In this document: in pieces, positions 37,225 through 48,615 of the stretch
How positions within the stretch are numbered: the stretch's first letter is position 1
How the letters are laid out: each line of letters starts with the position of its first letter
From: Pteria penguin
Taxonomy: Eukaryota; Mollusca; Bivalvia; Pterioida; Pteriidae
Direction: 5' to 3'
Assembly: GCA_035048485.1 (NCBI GenBank)
Contig: CM068593.1
Span: 3,799,151-3,863,150 of the forward strand
DNA: 64,000 bases
Position numbers and translations under genes: made by a program
The notes under the pieces: generated by a model
Seen by the model: the letters and a program-made list of their open reading frames with translations, nothing else
Told to the model about the DNA's origin: nothing
Databases searched by the model: none

Positions 37225-38240
37225 CAAGCACACAACAATCTAGGTGACATACATTGAGTGATAACTCACAACAATGAGTAAGCCGGCGTGGCCTAGTGGT
37301 ATCGCGTCGGACTCCTGATCGGGAGGCTGGGGTTCGATTCCCGCTCTGGTCATGTCGGTGTCATGTCTTTCAGATGAGACAGTAAAAACCGAGGCCCCGT
37401 GTCGTGGTATGCATGGCACGTTAAAGATCCCTCACTGCTTCGGGTGGGTCCGTTGCAAAGGTCAAAATTTGTATGCCCCGCATCAGGCAGATGCCGTCAC
37501 CATATACGTGAAATATTCGTGGTGTGACGTAAACAAAAATCAATCAATCAATCACAACAATGAGTGACATACAATGAGTGATAGCACACAACAAACTGGG
37601 TAACAAACAATAAGTGATAGCTCACAACAAACTTAGTGACATACAATGAGAGATAACTCACAACAAACTGGGTGACATACAATGAGTGATAGCACACAAA
37701 AAACTGGGTGACATACAATGAGTGATAGCTCACAACAAACTGGGTGACATACAATGAGTGATAGTTCACAACAAACTGGGTGACATACAATGAGTGATAG
37801 CACACAACAAACTGGGTGACATAATGAGTGATAGCACACAACAAACTGAATGACATACAATGAGTGATAGCACACAACAAACTGGGTGACATACAATGAG
37901 TGATAGCACACAACAAACTGGGTGACATACAATGAGTGATAGCTCACAACAAACTGGATGACATACAATGAGTGATAGCTCACAACAAACTGGGTGACAT
38001 ACAATGAGTGATAGCTCACAACAAACTGGATGACATACAATGATTGATAGCTCACAACAAACTGGATGACATACAATGAGTGACAGTACACAACAAACTG
38101 GGTGACATACAATGAGTGATAGCTCACAACAATCTGGATGACATACAATGAGTGATAGCTCACAACAAACTGGATGACATACAATGATTGATAGCTCACA
38201 ACAAACTGGATGGCATACAATGATTGATAGATTAAAGACA
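37225..38240. repeat. 36-bp minisatellite, split by a SINE
   Basis: The unit is TGACATACAATGAGTGATAG then CTCACAACAAACTGGG, period 36, about 19 copies. The leftmost units (37243-37279) lie on the far side of the SINE at 37280-37551. The reading frame stays open because 36 is a multiple of 3. Confidence 0.96.
37266..37565 (+). mobile_element. tRNA-derived SINE, full length and best preserved copy
   Basis: Head GCCGGCGTGGCCTAGTGGTA with box B GGTTCGATTCC, then GAGACAGTAAAAACCGAGGC, the core CACGTTAAAGATCCCTCACT and the tail CAATCAATCAATC. Exact 14-bp target duplications TCACAACAATGAGT at 37266-37279 and 37552-37565. The body is 37280-37551. The target was the 36-bp array. The tRNA-like head is part of the SINE, not a tRNA gene. 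Confidence 0.96.
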
Positions 38241-38299
38241 GATTAGCATTACAAGATGATGCAACAAGAAACCACTGAAGACAGAATGCCGAATTGCAA

Positions 38300-38660
38300 A
38301 GCAAATTTGAAACAAGGTCAAGGTTACAAGGTCAAATCATGGTATCAACTGAAAGCACTTGTCATAAAGAACCTATGTGTGAAGTATCAAAGCCCTATCC
38401 CTATTCATTCAAAAGATATAACCATAGTTGAAATTTGTTACAAGTAGGTCAAAGTCCATGGTCAAGGTCAAAAGTCAGGGCATAATTTGAAAGTTCTTCT
38501 CATAAGAAACATATGTGTGAAGTATCATGTTTACACTCCTCTTAGTTGCTGAGATTTTGCTTAAACCAAAAACTTTAATCAAGATGTTAACAGACAGACA
38601 GATGGACAAACAGATGGATGGACATCACCAATCTATAGACCGGAATTGCTTTGCAATCCA
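38300..38660 (+). repeat. Dispersed AGGTCA-rich element
   Basis: Two near-repeats of GGTCAAGGTCAAAA/AGGTCAAGGTTACAAGGTCA, each followed by CATAAGAAACATATGTGTGAAG-like sequence. Ends in ACAGACAGACAGATGGAC and CCAATCTATAGACCGG. The same layout recurs at 46885 and 53440. Confidence 0.65.
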
Positions 38661-39172
38661 GACAAAAACCGGTCAAATTTCAAACCAAGAACCATCAGCA
38701 ATGCAGGACTAATAACCTAAACGCAAACATCAGATGAAGATAAAGTGCAAAAACTCCAATCACGTTGGTCAATCACCTCAAATTTCATCTCCATCGGTAG
38801 ATGTTTAACATAAAAATGTGTGCAGAGTCATTTCCAAGTGTAACTCTGACAAGATTGTTATTGCGCCTCCCCCCACCCTCTGCTTCAGTGACCCTCACCC
38901 CACTTCTGCCTCACAAACTTTCCATATATGTTGGATTTTCCATATATAACACACTTTGAAAAAGTTAGAAACTCTTTAAGAGCACTGCATGAAATAACTA
39001 TGAATAAGTTTTACTGCATATGATTTGTTACATCTCACAAATGTACGTTGATCTCAATAAATGATACCCTGCTCGTCTCAGTTTATCAATATCCTAAAAT
39101 CATGATCCATGTCTACAAGTGAACAGTGTTTCCTTGCATATTAATAGATATTTGCCAATGAAACACCATAAG

Positions 39173-39278
39173 CAGTGATGGATTTAGAAGGGGCCGACCC
39201 CCTCACCCTTTTCGCCGTATATTTACCAGCAAAACTCTAGGTTTGGCATCAAAAATGGCTGAATAGGATCAACCACTG
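39173..39278. mobile_element. Short MITE, CAGTGGCGGATCC-type ends
   Basis: CAGTGATGGATTTAGAAGGG at the left and GGATCAACCACTG at the right form imperfect terminal inverted repeats. Internal GGCATCAAAAATGGCTGAA matches the copy at 46944. Confidence 0.68.
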
Positions 39279-40369
39279 AAAAGTCAAAGTTTATTTCAAG
39301 TCCCATGTCACTTTTATTTAACTTTGTTTATCTGTCCAGTGCATCCCATCCAGTGGACACTCAGACCGGCACTTGAAGTGTTTCTATACCCCTGTTGTTG
39401 CAGCTACTTACTTGACTTACATGTAATTTAACACCATGATGTCACGTGGTACAACTCACACATAATAAAACCTTAATTTTCCCTGGTGTAACAGGCTATG
39501 AAATACGCTATTGGCATTATCAGAGGAAATGCGGGAGAAATCGAATTTGAATATTTGATAAAAGAGAATACATAAGCAAAGATTTTTAAGAAGTCATATG
39601 TAAAATAGATGTTTCACCAGTTTTAATGTAAAATTTAAATTTATCCCCAGAACTTCGTCAGTATGACAACGTAAATCAACTTTGAGCGGGTAAAAAGGGA
39701 CTTACTTTGGCACCTGAATAATAACAACCTCTGTACATGGACAGGATAGTGCCTCATATCTATGAAGGTACTGTAATTGATGATCGCAGATTAACATAAT
39801 CAACATGTTTACGGGTGATATTTCTCATGTCAAACTGCTGGACTGCTGAGACAATTGCGTAATAAAACACGGTAGACAGTTTGCTTCTGTCACATACAGA
39901 GTAAAGGTAAAACAACAGACATGTCGCTATAACAATAAAGCAATGTCGCAGATTTAAATGGATGTCGAATTTCATTTTTAACCACCCCCCCCCCCCCAAA
40001 AAAAATATGATGTAGCATCCGTAACATGCCTCGCGAGAACACTGAGGGGAGTGTTTGGAGATTATTTTCATTTACATCTTGATGTGATGTCACGCCGACT
40101 TCGGGAATTGACATCCATTCCAGCTTCTACCTATAGATCTAAACATATTTTCAAGCTTAAAATTTCGTCGGCCTTTCGGATTTCACGGTTTCGTTGGAAT
40201 ATAATTTCGTGGATCTCTACGTACATATTTTTGTTGTAATTTGATTATTTCAACGAAGTATAAATATATTTAATGTCAAACCGGAGCCATCCATGGTTTT
40301 TAAGTGGACAGTGTGTCGAATTCGTGATAGAAGAGATCCACCATAAGGCCAATAAATCACCGAGTTTAC

Positions 40370-40475
40370 TGCGCTTATATGGTGACGGCATCTACCTGAT
40401 GCAAGAAATTTATACCTGTGAAACGGAACCCCTATGAAGCAGCGAGGTGTATGTTTTACTTGCCACACCTACCAT
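40370..40475 (-). mobile_element. Degraded SINE core
   Basis: ATATGGTGACGGCATCTACCTGATGCA, then GAAGCAGCGAGGTGTATGTT: the 3' core of the SINE family without a recognisable tRNA head. Confidence 0.6.
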
Positions 40476-41279
40476 GCCGAATACCTCCGTATTCTACAAA
40501 CGATTCCTTATAAACGACAAAGACCTTTAAATTTCTCGAAGACATATAAATATCTGGAAAGGCCGTTAAGGAATTCGTGTATTGAGGCGCATTAATTTAG
40601 CTTATATGGCAAGGGTAATTCAAATTCAGTTTCTCGTCAATGAGATGTTCCCGATCCTCAAACCGAATTGCCTTGGTTGAAGGGAAACACACACCTGGTC
40701 TACAACCGATTATTACGCAACATTATTTTTTAAAGAAATCCCGATCCCGAACAATTATTACGATGTGGTAAAACTGATATAACGAGTACGTCATAGCCGA
40801 ATCCTTATACAAATGACACGGGAAATACCCCGTGTACCAACAACGGCGCTCATTCTCAAACGCTATGATGATCAAGACAAGTGGCACTGCATGACCCCTC
40901 GCGATTTATCTTTAGTTTCTATTGTTCGGTCTTTTGTTTTACTATGATTATTGGCTAAAGCGAGAAAAGAATTCAGAATCTTTATGCTTCTCCAGTGAAT
41001 TCTGATGCTGATACTCATCTATTTACAACGCTAAAATCATTTGTAATAAATGACTGAAAATTTGCATTATCACTTACGATAAAACCAAAGTCATACTCCA
41101 TAATACATTCGGAATATTTCCGACCTCTTCTCACTGAAAAACTGGGAATTATGTAAAACTCGAAGCGGACACGTGTAGCTGGCGAACCCCGCTACTTTCC
41201 CTTTATCATACACTCTAATCGACCTCAGCTGCTTGATTAAATTGAAGTACCCTGTACTTTGGCCTTGATTACAACTCAC

Positions 41280-41348
41280 CAGAGATATGGATGAAGAGCT
41301 CTCTAACAGATTGTACTGGTCCTGAGGTTGGGTTTTGACCGCCACCAT
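41280..41348 (-). CDS. CACNB: CACNB alternative first coding exon 1b
   Basis: This exon encodes 23 residues (MVAVKTQPQDQYNLLESSSS, then ISL) and ends at CTG|gtgagt in phase 0, which joins in frame to exon 2 (DSQDST...). I chose the second of two overlapping ATGs (ATGGCAGGATGG): the first runs into a stop within the exon in another frame. The second has G at +4 and, in frame upstream, meets a TAA 57 nt away with no other ATG. The Ser-rich end followed by an acidic exon 2 resembles other Cav-beta N-termini. The proximal 5' flank is rich in GGAA motifs. It is probably an alternative to exon 1a rather than spliced to it, because it has its own start and no obvious acceptor was chosen. Confidence 0.7.
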
Positions 41349-41404
41349 CCTGCCATAGGCGGTGTGGGCGTCAATCGTCGTAGTGGAGGACACTGTGTAC
41401 AATT

Positions 41405-41680
41405 AAAAGGCAGAACCGGAAACGGAAGTCTATGGTTCGAAAAACTCCACAGTAGTAACGGAAACAAAAACGGAAGGCTGTGATTTCACAAACACCACGA
41501 CTGTAAGGAACGCGGAAGTGCAGAATGTAGTTCCAGAAAGTTCTTACTTAGTAACAGAACCCACAGTAATACTGGGATCGGAAACGATATGCCTTTGTTC
41601 CAAAGAAATGTCAAAGCACTCACGGAACGATGAACGGTAGGCTAACTGTAAAACACAGTAACGGAACCGGAAACGACAAG
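41405..41680. repeat. Cluster of GGAA motifs upstream of exon 1b
   Basis: ACCGGAAAC occurs twice (41414 and 41661), with further CGGAA or GGAA words between. A loose repeating pattern ACAGTAAC/ACAGTAGTAACGGAA suggests a degenerate minisatellite. ETS-type factors bind GGAA cores, so function is possible but unproven. Confidence 0.5.
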
Positions 41681-42130
41681 CTGTGGGCGGAGAAAATTTC
41701 TCATTAACAACAAAAACTGGGACCTCAGAGACAATAGTATTTCACACCAACAATAGAACTGTACGTGGCAAGAGGTAACAGCGGTGAAATTCCTCAGAAT
41801 TCCTAATACAAATCTGGTCTATGTCAGGAAAATTTCTCTAAATCGATTATCCTATTGTACGGAGTTGCGTTCTCTGCTTGTCACAGCCTTATCACAGAAG
41901 AGCCTATACGGCCAAATGGGACCGACAAAGCCTATAAATGTCCTTTGACTGCATGCACCAAGTGTTACTAGAGAAGAGGTTACAACCGTTTGCTTTGAGA
42001 CAACGGAGACAAGTTGAGTATAATATGTGTAGATTTCCGCCACCAAGGTAAGAAAACACAACGCAAACTGACTTGCTACACAATGGCTGCTTTCAACTAT
42101 GGTGATGAACGCGAATAGGATTCTGTAGCA

Positions 42131-42147
42131 GTCACTAGAGGGCAGTG
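42131..42147 (+). promoter_or_regulatory. CTCF-like motif
   Basis: GTCACTAGAGGGCAGTG matches the conserved bilaterian CTCF core (CASYAGRKGGCR) at nearly every position. It sits between the two first exons, close to exon 1b. Confidence 0.35.
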
Positions 42148-42231
42148 TCATCCACGAAGCACAGTGAGCGCATAAATGCACGTTATCGATCGAAATCAAA
42201 GTCACAGAATTCTACATACCATTCGTCCTCG

Positions 42232-42239
42232 TGACGTCA
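42232..42239. promoter_or_regulatory. Perfect CRE palindrome TGACGTCA
   Basis: Canonical full CREB/ATF site, 884 nt upstream of the exon 1b ATG; surrounding bases are GTGACGTCAC. Confidence 0.5.
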
Positions 42240-42332
42240 CAATCTACCGGTATACGACAAAACTAGGTCACCAGGTCAACGTACTCACTATTCAGATCTC
42301 AGAAAAAGAAGTCACACTTAAGTACTTACATA

Positions 42333-42340
42333 TGACGTCA
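42333..42340. promoter_or_regulatory. Perfect CRE palindrome TGACGTCA overlapping an E-box
   Basis: TGACGTCACGTGA: a full CREB/ATF site fused to CACGTG. It lies 985 nt upstream of the exon 1b ATG. Confidence 0.5.
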
Positions 42341-43204
42341 CGTGATATCGCTTATAATGATTGTTAGTGTTACTGCACGAAAAAAGTCGTTTCTGTCAAA
42401 CTGTGGAAGTACACCGGATCAGGTCCCCTACGGTCTATATGCGTGTGTGTTCACAGTATGAAATATCCAAAACAAATCAAACCCACAAGCATATGATTGC
42501 CGAGTAAATCCAATACTAGCAGTACCGTATATAATTACACACGTTCATATGTGTATACTACTACTACAGTACCCCAATAATCGATTCGATCCCCAGCAGA
42601 ATAAACAAGCCCGAACCGTTTAATGCGTAGATCCCCTCCCTTTGGATTCGGTTTAGTCTATCTCCGTATACTGCCCTCCATACGATACACCATAAAGCAT
42701 ATTCCAGTATCGGCCATGATTCAGCGTTCACTTCTCGGGCTTAAGCACTTCATCTATAATGCATGATACTGTAACACAAACCCATCTCTCACCAATGCGT
42801 CTCCTATGACATCAACACAGATCTGATCGCTAAAAACTTGGAATTAAAAAAAATCTCAGTCACGAATCAAAATTCAGGTTCCCGTTCGTTTTCAATCACA
42901 TGTGTTTCCAGTTGGCCTTTGCGATGCACTGGGCACGGAGAACAAAGCAGTATCATGGCAGACTACGATTGTCGAGCGACATGAATGACGTCGGTCGTCT
43001 GCTGGAGATCAATATCTTCTCCGTCAGTGTAGTAATGTATATATCGACCGCGGGAAGAGCCTGCATCCTTTACGATGACTCCCCGTATGCAGTTGCAATG
43101 TAACATACATGTCACTTCGTCTGCATCCAGTGTGCATGTTTTGTAGTGACACAGGGGGCGGATCCAATATTGACACTACTACCAAAGGTGGATCCGAGTT
43201 ATTC

Positions 43205-43378
43205 TAATACTAAAACAACGGACAGGGGCGGAATAAGAAAGACGGAGGAAGGGACGTTATAACCGAGGTCGGACAGGGGCGGAATAAAGACGGAGGAAGG
43301 GGCGTTATAACCGAGGTTGGACAGGGGCGGAATACGATAGACGGAAAAGGACGTTATAACCGAGGTCGGAATCACGGA
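43205..43378. repeat. GC-richer 49-bp repeat, three copies
   Basis: Three units with GGACAGGGGCGGAATA, AGACGGAGGAAGGG and CGTTATAACCGAGGT. Each includes a GGGGCGG box. Confidence 0.88.
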
Positions 43379-43489
43379 ATGGTATGCCACATATATCTGA
43401 GGAAAATTGTCTTATTACTATGAAATAACACATGTATAAAAGGAATAAAAGAGAGTAAAGAAGTGAGACTCGCTGCAATTACAAAGGAG

Positions 43490-46400
43490 AAGGGAGAGAG
43501 AAGCGTTATCCCACTGCCATTACACATGTATCAATGGAATGGGAAGAGGGGTAGAGAGAAGCGTTATCCCACTGTCATTAAACATGTATCAATGGAATGG
43601 GAAGAGGGGAGAGAGAAGCATTATCCCACTGCCATTACACATGTATCAATGGAATGGAAGAGGGGTAGAGAGAAGCGTTATCCCACTGTCATTACACATG
43701 TATCAATGGAATGGGAAGAGAGGAGAGAGAAGCGTTATCCCACTGTCATTACACGTGTATCAATGGAATGGGAAGAGGGGAGAGAGGCGCGTTATCCCAC
43801 GGTCATTACACGTGTATCAATGGAATGGGAAGAGGGGAGAGAGAAGCGTTATCCCACTGTCATTAAACATGTATCAATGGAATGGGAAGAGGGGTAGAGA
43901 GAAGCGTTATCCCACTGCCATTACACGTGTATCAATGGGATGGGAAGAGGAGAGAGAAGCGTTATCCCACTGTCATTACACGTGTATCAATGGAATGGGT
44001 AGAGGGGAGAGAGAAGCGTTATCCCACTGTCATTACACGTGTATCAATGGAATGGGAAGAGGGGAGAGAGGCGCGTTATCCCACTGTCATTACACGTGTA
44101 TCAATGGAATGGGTAGAGGGGAGAGAGGCGCGTTATCCCACTGTCATTACACGTGTATCAATGGAATGGGAAGAGGGGAGAGAGGCGCGTTATCCCACTG
44201 TCATTACACGTGTATCAATGGGATGGGAAGAGGGGAGAGAGAAACGTTATCCCACGGTCATTACACGTGTATCAATGGAATGGGAAGAGGGGAGAGAGAA
44301 GCGTTATCCCACTGTCATTACACATGTATCAATGGAATGGGAAGAGGGGAGAGAGGCGCGTTATCCCACGGTCATTACACGTGTATCAATGGAATGGGAA
44401 GAGAGGAGAGAGAAGCGTTATCCCACTGTCATTAAACATGTATCAATGGAATGGGAAGAGGGGAGAGAGAAGCGTTATCCCACTGTCATTACACGTGTAT
44501 CAATAGAATGGGTAGAGAGGAGAGAAGCGTTATCCCACTATCATTACACGTGTATCAATGGAATGGGTAGAGGGGAGAGAAGCGATATCCCACTATCATT
44601 ACACGTGTATCAATGGAATGGGTAGAGGGGAGAGAAGCGTTATCCCACTGTCATTACACGTGTATCAATGGAATGGGAAGAGGGGAGAGAGAAGCGTTAT
44701 CCCACTGTCATTAAACATGTATCAATGGAATGGGTAGAGGGGAGAGAAGCGTTATCCCACTGTCATTACACGTGTATCAATGGAATGGGAAGAGGGGAGA
44801 GAGAAGCGTTATCCCACTGTCATTACACGTGTATCAATGGAATGGGTAGAGGGGAGAGAGAAGCGTTATCCCACTGTCATTAAACATGTATCAATGGAAT
44901 GGGAAGAGATGTGAGAGAAGCGTTATCCCACTGTCATTAAACATGTATCAATGGAATGGGAAGAGATGTGAGAGAAGCGTTATCCCACTGTCATTACACG
45001 TGTATCAATGGAATGGGTAGAGGGGAGAGAAGCGTTATCCAACTGTCATTAAACATGTATCAATGGAATGGGAAGAGATGTGAGAGAAGCGATATCCCAC
45101 TGTCATTACACGTGTATCAATGGAATGGGTAGAGGGGAGAGAGAAGCGTTATCCCACTGTCATTACACGTGTATCAATGGAATGGGTAGAGGGGAGAGAA
45201 GCGATATCCCACTATCATTACACGTGTATCAATGGAATGGGTAGAGGGGAGAGAAGCGTTATCCAACTGTCATTAAACATGTATCAATGGAATGGGAAGA
45301 GATGTGAGAGAAGCGATATCCCACTGTCATTACACATGTATCAATGGAATGGGTAGAGGGGAGAGACAAGCGTTATCCCACTGTCATTACACGTGTATCA
45401 ATGGAATGGGTAGAGGGGAGAGAAGCGATATCCCACTATCATTACACGTGTATCAATGGAATGGGTAGAGGGGAGAGAAGCGTTATCCCACTGTCATTAC
45501 ACGTGTATCAATGGAATGGGAAGAGGGGAGAGAGAAGCGTTATCCCACTCCCATTAAACGTGTATGTATCAATGGAATGGGGAGAAGGGAGAGAGAAGCG
45601 TTATCCCATTGTCATTACACGTGTATCAATGGAATGGGAAGAGAGGAGAGAGAAGCGTTATCCCACTGTCATTACACATGTATCAATGGAATGGGTAGAG
45701 GGGAGAGAGAAGCGTTATCCCACTGCCATTACACATGTATCAATGGAATGGGTAGAGGGGAGAGAAGCGTTATCCCACTGTCATTACACGTGTATCAATG
45801 GAATGGGGAGAAGGGAGAGAGAAGCGATATCCCACTGTCATTACACGTGTATCAATAGAATGGGTAGAGGGGAGAGAAGCGTTATCCCACTGTCAGTACA
45901 CGTGTATCAATGGAATGGGTAGAGGGGAGAGAGAAGCGTTATCCCACTATCATTACACGTGTATCAATGGAATGGGTAGAGGGGAGAGAGAAGCGTTATC
46001 CCACTGTCATTACACGTGTATCAATGGAATAGGGAGAAGGGAGAGAAGCGATATCCCACTGTCATTACACGTGTATCAATGGAATGGGTAGAGGGGAGAG
46101 AGAAGCGTTATCCCACTGTCATTACACGTGTATCAATGGAATAGGGAGAAGGGAGAGAGAAGCGATATCCCACTGTCATTACACGTGTATCAATGGAATG
46201 GGTAGAGGGGAGAGAAGCGTTATCCCACTGTCATTACACGTGTATCAATGGAATAGGGAGAAGGGAGAGAGAAGCGATATCCCACTGTCATTACACGTGT
46301 ATCAATGGAATGGGTAGAGGGGAGAGAAGCGTTATCCCACTGTCAGTACACGTGTATCAATGGAATGGGTAGAGGGGAGAGAAGCGTTATCCCACTGTCA

Positions 46401-46725
46401 TTACACGTGTATCAATGGAATGGAAGAGGGGAAAGAGAAGCGTTATCCCACTGTCATTACACGTGTATCAATGGAATGGGTAGAGGAGAGAGAAGCCATA
46501 TCCCACTGTCATTACACGTGTATCAATGGAATGGAAGAGGGGAGAGAGAAGCATTATCCCACTGTCATTACACGTGTATCAATGGGATGGGAAGAGGGGA
46601 GAGAGAAGCGTTATCCCACTGTCATTACACGTGTATCAATGGGATGGGTAGAGGGGAGAGAAGCGTTATCCCACTCCCATTACACGTGTATCAATGGAAT
46701 GGGAAGAGGTGAGAGAGGCATTATC
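43490..46725. repeat. 55-57-bp minisatellite between the two CACNB promoters, about 57 copies
   Basis: The unit joins GAAGCGTTATCCCACTGTCA and TTACACGTGTATCAATGGAA with TGGGAAGAGGGGAGAGA. Units of 57 and 55 bp (with GAGAGAGAAGC or GAGAGAAGC) alternate, and variants (GGCGCG, CGATAT, AACATG, AGATGTG) occur in clusters. Long open frames in all three plus-strand phases are a by-product. Confidence 0.97.
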
Positions 46726-46884
46726 CAAATGCTCTGTTACAAATCTTCCGGTGTTATTTCGGTATAATTAATTCTGATTGGCTGTACTAAAAGACTAAGA
46801 GGCTAAGATGGCCTCGAATCGGCAATTGTAAGATTTTGTACATGGAGATTATCGTAGACGAACGAAGTACAAATCACGTTTTAA

Positions 46885-47215
46885 TAAGACTGGACCTTGG
46901 TGTTATTTAAAAGGGCTTTATTGATGGACTATACATGCTAAAACAGTGGTGGATTTAGAGGGGACCCGACCACCTTTCTCCACATGTTAACAAGTAAAAC
47001 CCAGATTTGGAACCCAAAATGGCTAAGTAGTTTGACTAATGCACATGTGCCCCCTCCTTTATATTTCTTTTCGAAAATCTTGGATCCGCCACTGAAAAAT
47101 GAAGTCTATCACACTGTTCAAAGTTTATGGCAAAGTTGAAAACAGACAGACAGATAAACAAACAGACTGACTGGCAGGACAAAAGAATATGCCTCCTATC
47201 TATCGATCTGGGGGC
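46885..47215 (+). repeat. Dispersed AGGTCA-type element, interrupted by a MITE
   Basis: Begins GACTGGACCTTGGTGTTATT and ends ATATGCCTCCTATCTATCGA. Both flanks of the MITE at 46944-47094 align to the uninterrupted copy at 53515-53722. Confidence 0.75.
46944..47094. mobile_element. MITE with CAGTGGTGGATTTAG / TGGATCCGCCACTG ends
   Basis: Imperfect terminal inverted repeats typical of non-autonomous hAT-like elements. Internal AACCCAAAATGGCT is shared with 39173-39278. Inserted in another repeat. Confidence 0.78.
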
Positions 47216-47864
47216 CTAAAAACTGAGCTTCATCTGACCTGTTAAAAGGCATTCATTCTTGACAGCTAAAATAATATTCGACAGTCGACTACACCCCAAG
47301 CTGGTTATTCGGGTCACCGTTTTAGATTGAAAGATGAACAGGTAAGTAATATACAACACTAGGGTGGCGAAATTAAAGCTGTGTCCACATGGAAAACAAC
47401 CAAAACGGCAAAAGGTGAGATAAGGTGAGAAACGCCATAACTTTATCGATTACTAAAAATTATTCGCTGCGGTTAGGTCATGTTTGTCAGGATTTAAGAG
47501 TCTAATTTATGGGAACTTTGGAAATCCCCTTTTTTTGCATTATTAAAAGTAATCAGGGGAGAATTCACGAATATTAACACACGCAGAAACGTTCGCCAAG
47601 TATGCTCCATCCAGATCCCATATCTGAAGCCCCATATCCTCTGGGACGATGGAACATGTGGTACACGAGCCGCCCATACTGTTCTCAAGGTTCTTCGATG
47701 TTTTACTTTCGTTTTACGCCAGTCCAGGATTATTTCTCTAACAAGATGGCGTCACCTGTCCGGTGCATGGTATCATGATAATGTCCTATTGAACTAAATT
47801 GATATACATTATTAAATGGACAAGCAAATTCAGAGAATTGTGGTCCCCGCTTTCGGAGTTCCAT

Positions 47865-48055
47865 CAGTCAAGGTGCAGTGATCTGTGACATATCTGTCAT
47901 GGTTGTGCATGTCTACAGACACACATGCCAAATATGAAGGCCCTACGTCTCACGGTTGAAAAGTTATGACAGAGATTAAAGTTATTGTGACAGACGGACG
48001 GACGGACAGATAAATGAGATTAAATGTCCCTAAACTTTCGCGAAAAGCGGGGGAC
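47865..48055 (+). repeat. Dispersed element end with GACGGACGG tract
   Basis: Contains CACACATGCCAAATATGAAG, a GGTTGAAAAGTTATGACAG stretch, then GACAGACGGACGGACGG. Same design as 53515-53722. Confidence 0.6.
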
Positions 48056-48061
48056 ATAAAT

Positions 48062-48265
48062 TTACCGTGGCACGGGGCCTCGATTTATACTGTCTCGTCC
48101 AAAGAGAATTTCTCTCTTTCGCGTGAGACAGTAAAAACCGAGGCCCCTTGTAACAATGGGCATGGCATGTAAAAGATCCCTCACTGCTTCTGGACGGTCC
48201 GTGGCAGAGGTATGAATTTCTATGCAAAGCATAACCATTAGGGTGATGTAAAACAATAATCAATC
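48062..48265. mobile_element. Two SINE fragments head to head (palindrome)
   Basis: Left arm 48071-48108 (CACGGGGCCTCGATTTATAC) is the inverted counterpart of right arm 48109-48150 (GAGACAGTAAAAACCGAGGC). The right part continues through the SINE core (AAAAGATCCCTCACTGCTTC) to a CAATCAATC tail. The tRNA heads are gone. Confidence 0.8.
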
Positions 48266-48339
48266 AATCTTTTTTCGTGTACACTTGTATGAAAATAGTT
48301 GCATAAACGTTTACAAATGCACATGCGATTTCTGAATAT

Positions 48340-48615
48340 ATAGTGCAATCTCCACATGCATCATGCGATTCCCGCATGTATTTGAAGAATTCAACGATTT
48401 CCGCATGTAGCATGAGATTGCAACATTTACGAAGCGAATTCAGGAAGTTTCACATGCAGCATGCGATTGGGCGAATTCAGCGATTTCCGCAGGTATCGTG
48501 CGATTCCCACACGTATTGGGCGATTTCCACCTGTACTGGGCGATTCTCACATGTATTGGGCGATTTCCACCTGTACTGGGCGATTCTCACATGTATTGGG
48601 CGAAGTCAGCGATTC
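48340..48615. repeat. 17-18-bp minisatellite with GCGATT core
   Basis: Units such as GCGATTCCCACACGTATTGG and GCGATTTCCACCTGTACTGG. The last part is a 36-bp dimer repeated twice. The left half is degenerate (CATGCGATTCCCGCATGTAT). Confidence 0.88.

Larger units (their letters stand above)
36566..41279 (-). other. CACNB intron between exon 1b and exon 2 (4.7 kb)
   Basis: Contains the 36-bp minisatellite with an inserted SINE, an AGGTCA-type dispersed element, a MITE (39173-39278) and a degraded SINE (40370-40475). No extra exon recognised. Confidence 0.6.
41349..43200 (-). promoter_or_regulatory. Candidate promoter region of CACNB exon 1b
   Basis: Non-repetitive and more CpG-containing than its surroundings. 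It holds repeated GGAA/CGGAA motifs (41410-41680), a CTCF-like motif (42131-42147) and two perfect TGACGTCA palindromes at 42232-42239 and 42333-42340, 884 and 985 nt upstream of the exon 1b ATG. No TATA box was assigned. Promoter activity is inferred from position. Confidence 0.45.

Noticed and set aside
37283..37355. tRNA gene
   Set aside because: Box A and box B are present, but the sequence continues into the SINE core and tail and is flanked by target duplications, so it is a SINE head. The same applies to the tRNA-like pieces at 12140-12215, 12475-12545, 13390-13463 and 20860-20930.
37548..38304. Minus-strand frame of 223 codons with SLYVTQFVVSYH repeats
   Set aside because: It is a translation of the 36-bp minisatellite; period divisible by 3, no splice or start support.
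43463..46767. Long open frames of 100-300 codons in all three forward phases
   Set aside because: They are produced by the 57-bp array (a multiple of 3). All frames are open together and all encode repeats with no start signal or similarity.
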